From: Megaustenia siamemsis
Taxonomy: Eukaryota > Mollusca > Gastropoda > Stylommatophora > Ariophantidae
Assembly: GCA_032433765.1 (NCBI GenBank)
Contig: JAVIAB010000160.1
Coordinates: 32,515,852 to 32,579,851, forward strand
Direction: 5' to 3'
Length of the DNA stretch: 64,000 bases
The translations under genes were made by a program, and so were the position numbers. Shown here in pieces: positions 62,170 through 64,000 of the stretch. The notes below the pieces were generated by a model, which saw only the letters and a program-made list of their open reading frames with translations, had not been told where the DNA came from and ran no database searches. Within the stretch, counting starts at the first letter, position 1; the number at the start of each line of letters is the position of its first letter.

Positions 62170-62604
62170 GGACACGGTTATTGAAAACATGGAGCGATGT
62201 TTGTTATCTAGAGGGGACGCTAGACGCAGGCCATGTTCAGGAATTAAAAATTGAAATTTGGGATTAGGATCAGTGACCAAAAACTAACCAAGATCTTACT
62301 CTACCTATTCGTAGTAACGATAAACACTGACGACTTAGTCTGGCCAAACGAGTAATGATATTTGTAGAGGGAAGGCAAATCTGGCACGCAGTATGTGGTG
62401 CTGAATTCAGATGTTCTGGGTCAAAGAGCTTATATAGTTATCACTGCTGTAAACGGCTACAACACAAATCACGCTCATTTAACAACTTTATATTTGTGGA
62501 CAAAGAAAAGAAGTAGCCTTTGAGCGAAAGAAGAACAAGAGATTAGTAATTATATTTTAAGTAAAAGAATAACACATTGTAAATCATCATTGATTGTCCT
62601 TTAG
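62170..62604. other. No feature recognised
   Basis: Intronic sequence before exon E. No repeat family or coding signal is evident. Confidence 0.5.
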
Positions 62605-62693
62605 TTCTGCAGTTCATTCGAGGTCGTACTGACGTCTCAGATGACTTCAAACAAATTCACCAGGAAATGGCGGACTTTGCCAACCAGTCGCAG
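62605..62693 (+). CDS. SLC2 (GLUT)-family sugar transporter, internal exon E (central loop)
   Basis: The acceptor is TGTCCTTTAG before 62605, and the donor GTAGGA follows at 62694. It continues exon D in frame as K-V-L-Q-F-I-R-G-R-T-D-V-S-D-D-F and on to an ending HQEMADFANQSQ. This matches the GLUT central loop pattern A--VL--LRG--DV--D--EM-EE. It ends in phase 0. The remaining exons, with helices 7-12 and the QQLSGIN and second GR[KR] signatures, must lie beyond the window. Confidence 0.88.
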
Positions 62694-62875
62694 GTAGGAA
62701 TAAGACACTTTGTCAACAGCTGGGGTGTGTTGTTATATTCATATGAACCTGTAAGACTAAACATAACATTATAGTTAATTGTTTAATTATGTAGTATTTG
62801 TGCAAGACGTTTTGGCACGAAGTCACTCTTGATGATTGAGATAGAGAAAGAGAATTTAAAAGATCCAGTGTAGCT
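62694..62875. other. Intron start, nothing recognised
   Basis: About 180 bp between the exon E donor and the 34-bp array, with no recognisable element. Confidence 0.55.
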
Positions 62876-63788
62876 TTAAAACTGGACGGCCAACCACCGA
62901 TATGGGGTATTAAAGCTGGACGGGCAACCACCGGTATGGGGTATTAAAGCTGGACGGCCAACCACCGATATGGGGTATTAAAGCTGGACGGCCAACCACC
63001 GATATGGGGTATTAAAGCTGGACGGCCAACAACCGATATGGGGTATTAAAGCTGGACGGCCAACCGCCGATATGGGGTATTAAAGCTGGACGGCCAACCG
63101 CCGATATGGGGTATAAAAGCTGGACGGCCAACCACCGACATGGGGTATTAAAGCTGGACGGCCAACCACCGATATGGGGTATTAAAGCTGGACGGCCAAC
63201 CACCGATATGGGGTATTAAAGCTGGACGGCCAACCACCGATATAAGGTATTAAAACTGGACGGCCAACCACCGATATAGGGTATTAAAGCTGGACGGCCA
63301 ACCACCGATATAGGGTATTAAAGCTGGACGGCCAACCATCGATATAGGGTATTAAAACTGGACGGCCAACCACCGATATAAGGTATTAAAGCTGGACGGC
63401 CAACCACCGATATAGGGTATTAAAACTGGACGGCCAACCACCGATATAGGGTATTAAAACTGGACGGCCAACCACCGATATGGGGTATTAAAACTGGACG
63501 GCCAACCACCGATATGGGGTATTAAAACTGGACGGCCAACCACCGATATAGGGTATTAAAGCTGGACGGCCAACCACCGATATAGGGTATTAAAGCTGGA
63601 CGGCCAACCACCGATATAGGGTATTAAAACTGGACGGCCAACCACCGATATGGGGTATTAAAGCTGGACGGCCAACCACCGATATAGGGTATTAAAACTG
63701 GACGGCCAACCACCGATATAGGGTATTAAAACTGGACGGCCAACCACCGATATAGGGTATTAAAACTGGACGGCCAACCACCGATATG
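62876..63788. repeat. 34-bp minisatellite, about 27 units
   Basis: The unit reads ATTAAAGCTGGACGGCCAAC plus CACCGATATGGGGT. Variants include AAAACTGG for AAAGCTGG and GATATAGGGT for GATATGGGGT, with the TAGGG and AAACTGG forms clustered in the second half. It lies in the intron after exon E. Minus-strand open frames here are repeat products. Confidence 0.96.
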
Positions 63789-64000
63789 AATTTGACTCTC
63801 CGCCATGTGTACAAGAAGTGCAAGGAACAGGGAAAAACCTCCTCCTATTTATTTCGTGGATTTCACAAAGGTTTTTATTTTTGTTTTTGTGAACAGAGAC
63901 CGATCAATACAGGGTGCTGGACAATGTAGCTGCTCACCTACATTACTCAAGATGAAGAAGTCATTTCACAATGGCTGGCACTGTTCAGTTCTATGGGAGG
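63789..64000. other. No feature recognised at the window end
   Basis: A pyrimidine-rich TTTTTATTTTTGTTTTTGTG tract with GAACAG near 63868-63896 could be an acceptor, but the sequence after it does not match the expected GLUT exon, so no exon is called. Confidence 0.4.

Noticed and set aside
63868..64000. A sixth SLC2 exon starting after GTGAACAG at 63896.
   Set aside because: The pyrimidine tract and AG are suggestive, but the following translation does not match the helix-7 segment expected next in a GLUT.

Overview
The window reads as nuclear DNA of an invertebrate animal. It has spliced coding exons with canonical GT-AG borders, several families of non-LTR retrotransposon fragments, a tRNA-headed SINE, a Tc1/mariner-superfamily transposon and very many tandem repeats. 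From general familiarity with the repeat types I would guess a mollusc, perhaps a gastropod, but nothing seen here proves that. There are no bacterial operons, ribosomal RNA genes or CRISPR arrays.

One host gene is recognisable. It is a facilitative sugar transporter of the SLC2 (GLUT) family on the + strand. Five consecutive internal exons are visible: 2767-2927, 46997-47121, 55140-55310, 57746-57853 and 62605-62693. They join in a single frame with matching phases (2, 1, 1, 1, then 0) and encode about 218 residues, from just before transmembrane helix 2 to the start of the central cytoplasmic loop. The N-terminal exon(s) and the second half of the protein are not seen. Almost everything else in the window is intron of this gene or its upstream flank or intron.

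Layout. 1-2766: upstream sequence with two copies of a composite repeat (headless SINE body, AAT-rich tract and a short shared segment), a LINE scrap and a 23-bp minisatellite. 2928-46996: one 44-kb intron, filled from about 3878 to 44970 by a single 46-bp tandem array of roughly 890 units with nested higher-order repeats, then LINE remnants and a 47-bp array ending about 60 bp before the next exon. 47122-55139: an intron that is a LINE graveyard, with at least seven fragments in both orientations. 55311-57745: an intron that opens with a 28-bp minisatellite built on the splice donor itself, then a full-length SINE with target-site duplication and a 78-bp repeat. 57854-62604: an intron with an RNase H-bearing LINE remnant, a complete 2.1-kb Tc1/mariner-type element with a nonsense codon at its third catalytic residue, and a GATA microsatellite seeded by a LINE 3' tail. 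62694-64000: an intron start with a 34-bp minisatellite.

The most notable theme is that one sugar-transporter gene carries at least eight unrelated minisatellites. One is a 41-kb intronic array whose sense strand repeats a 3'-splice-site-like motif hundreds of times, and another repeats the gene's own 5' splice site 24 times.
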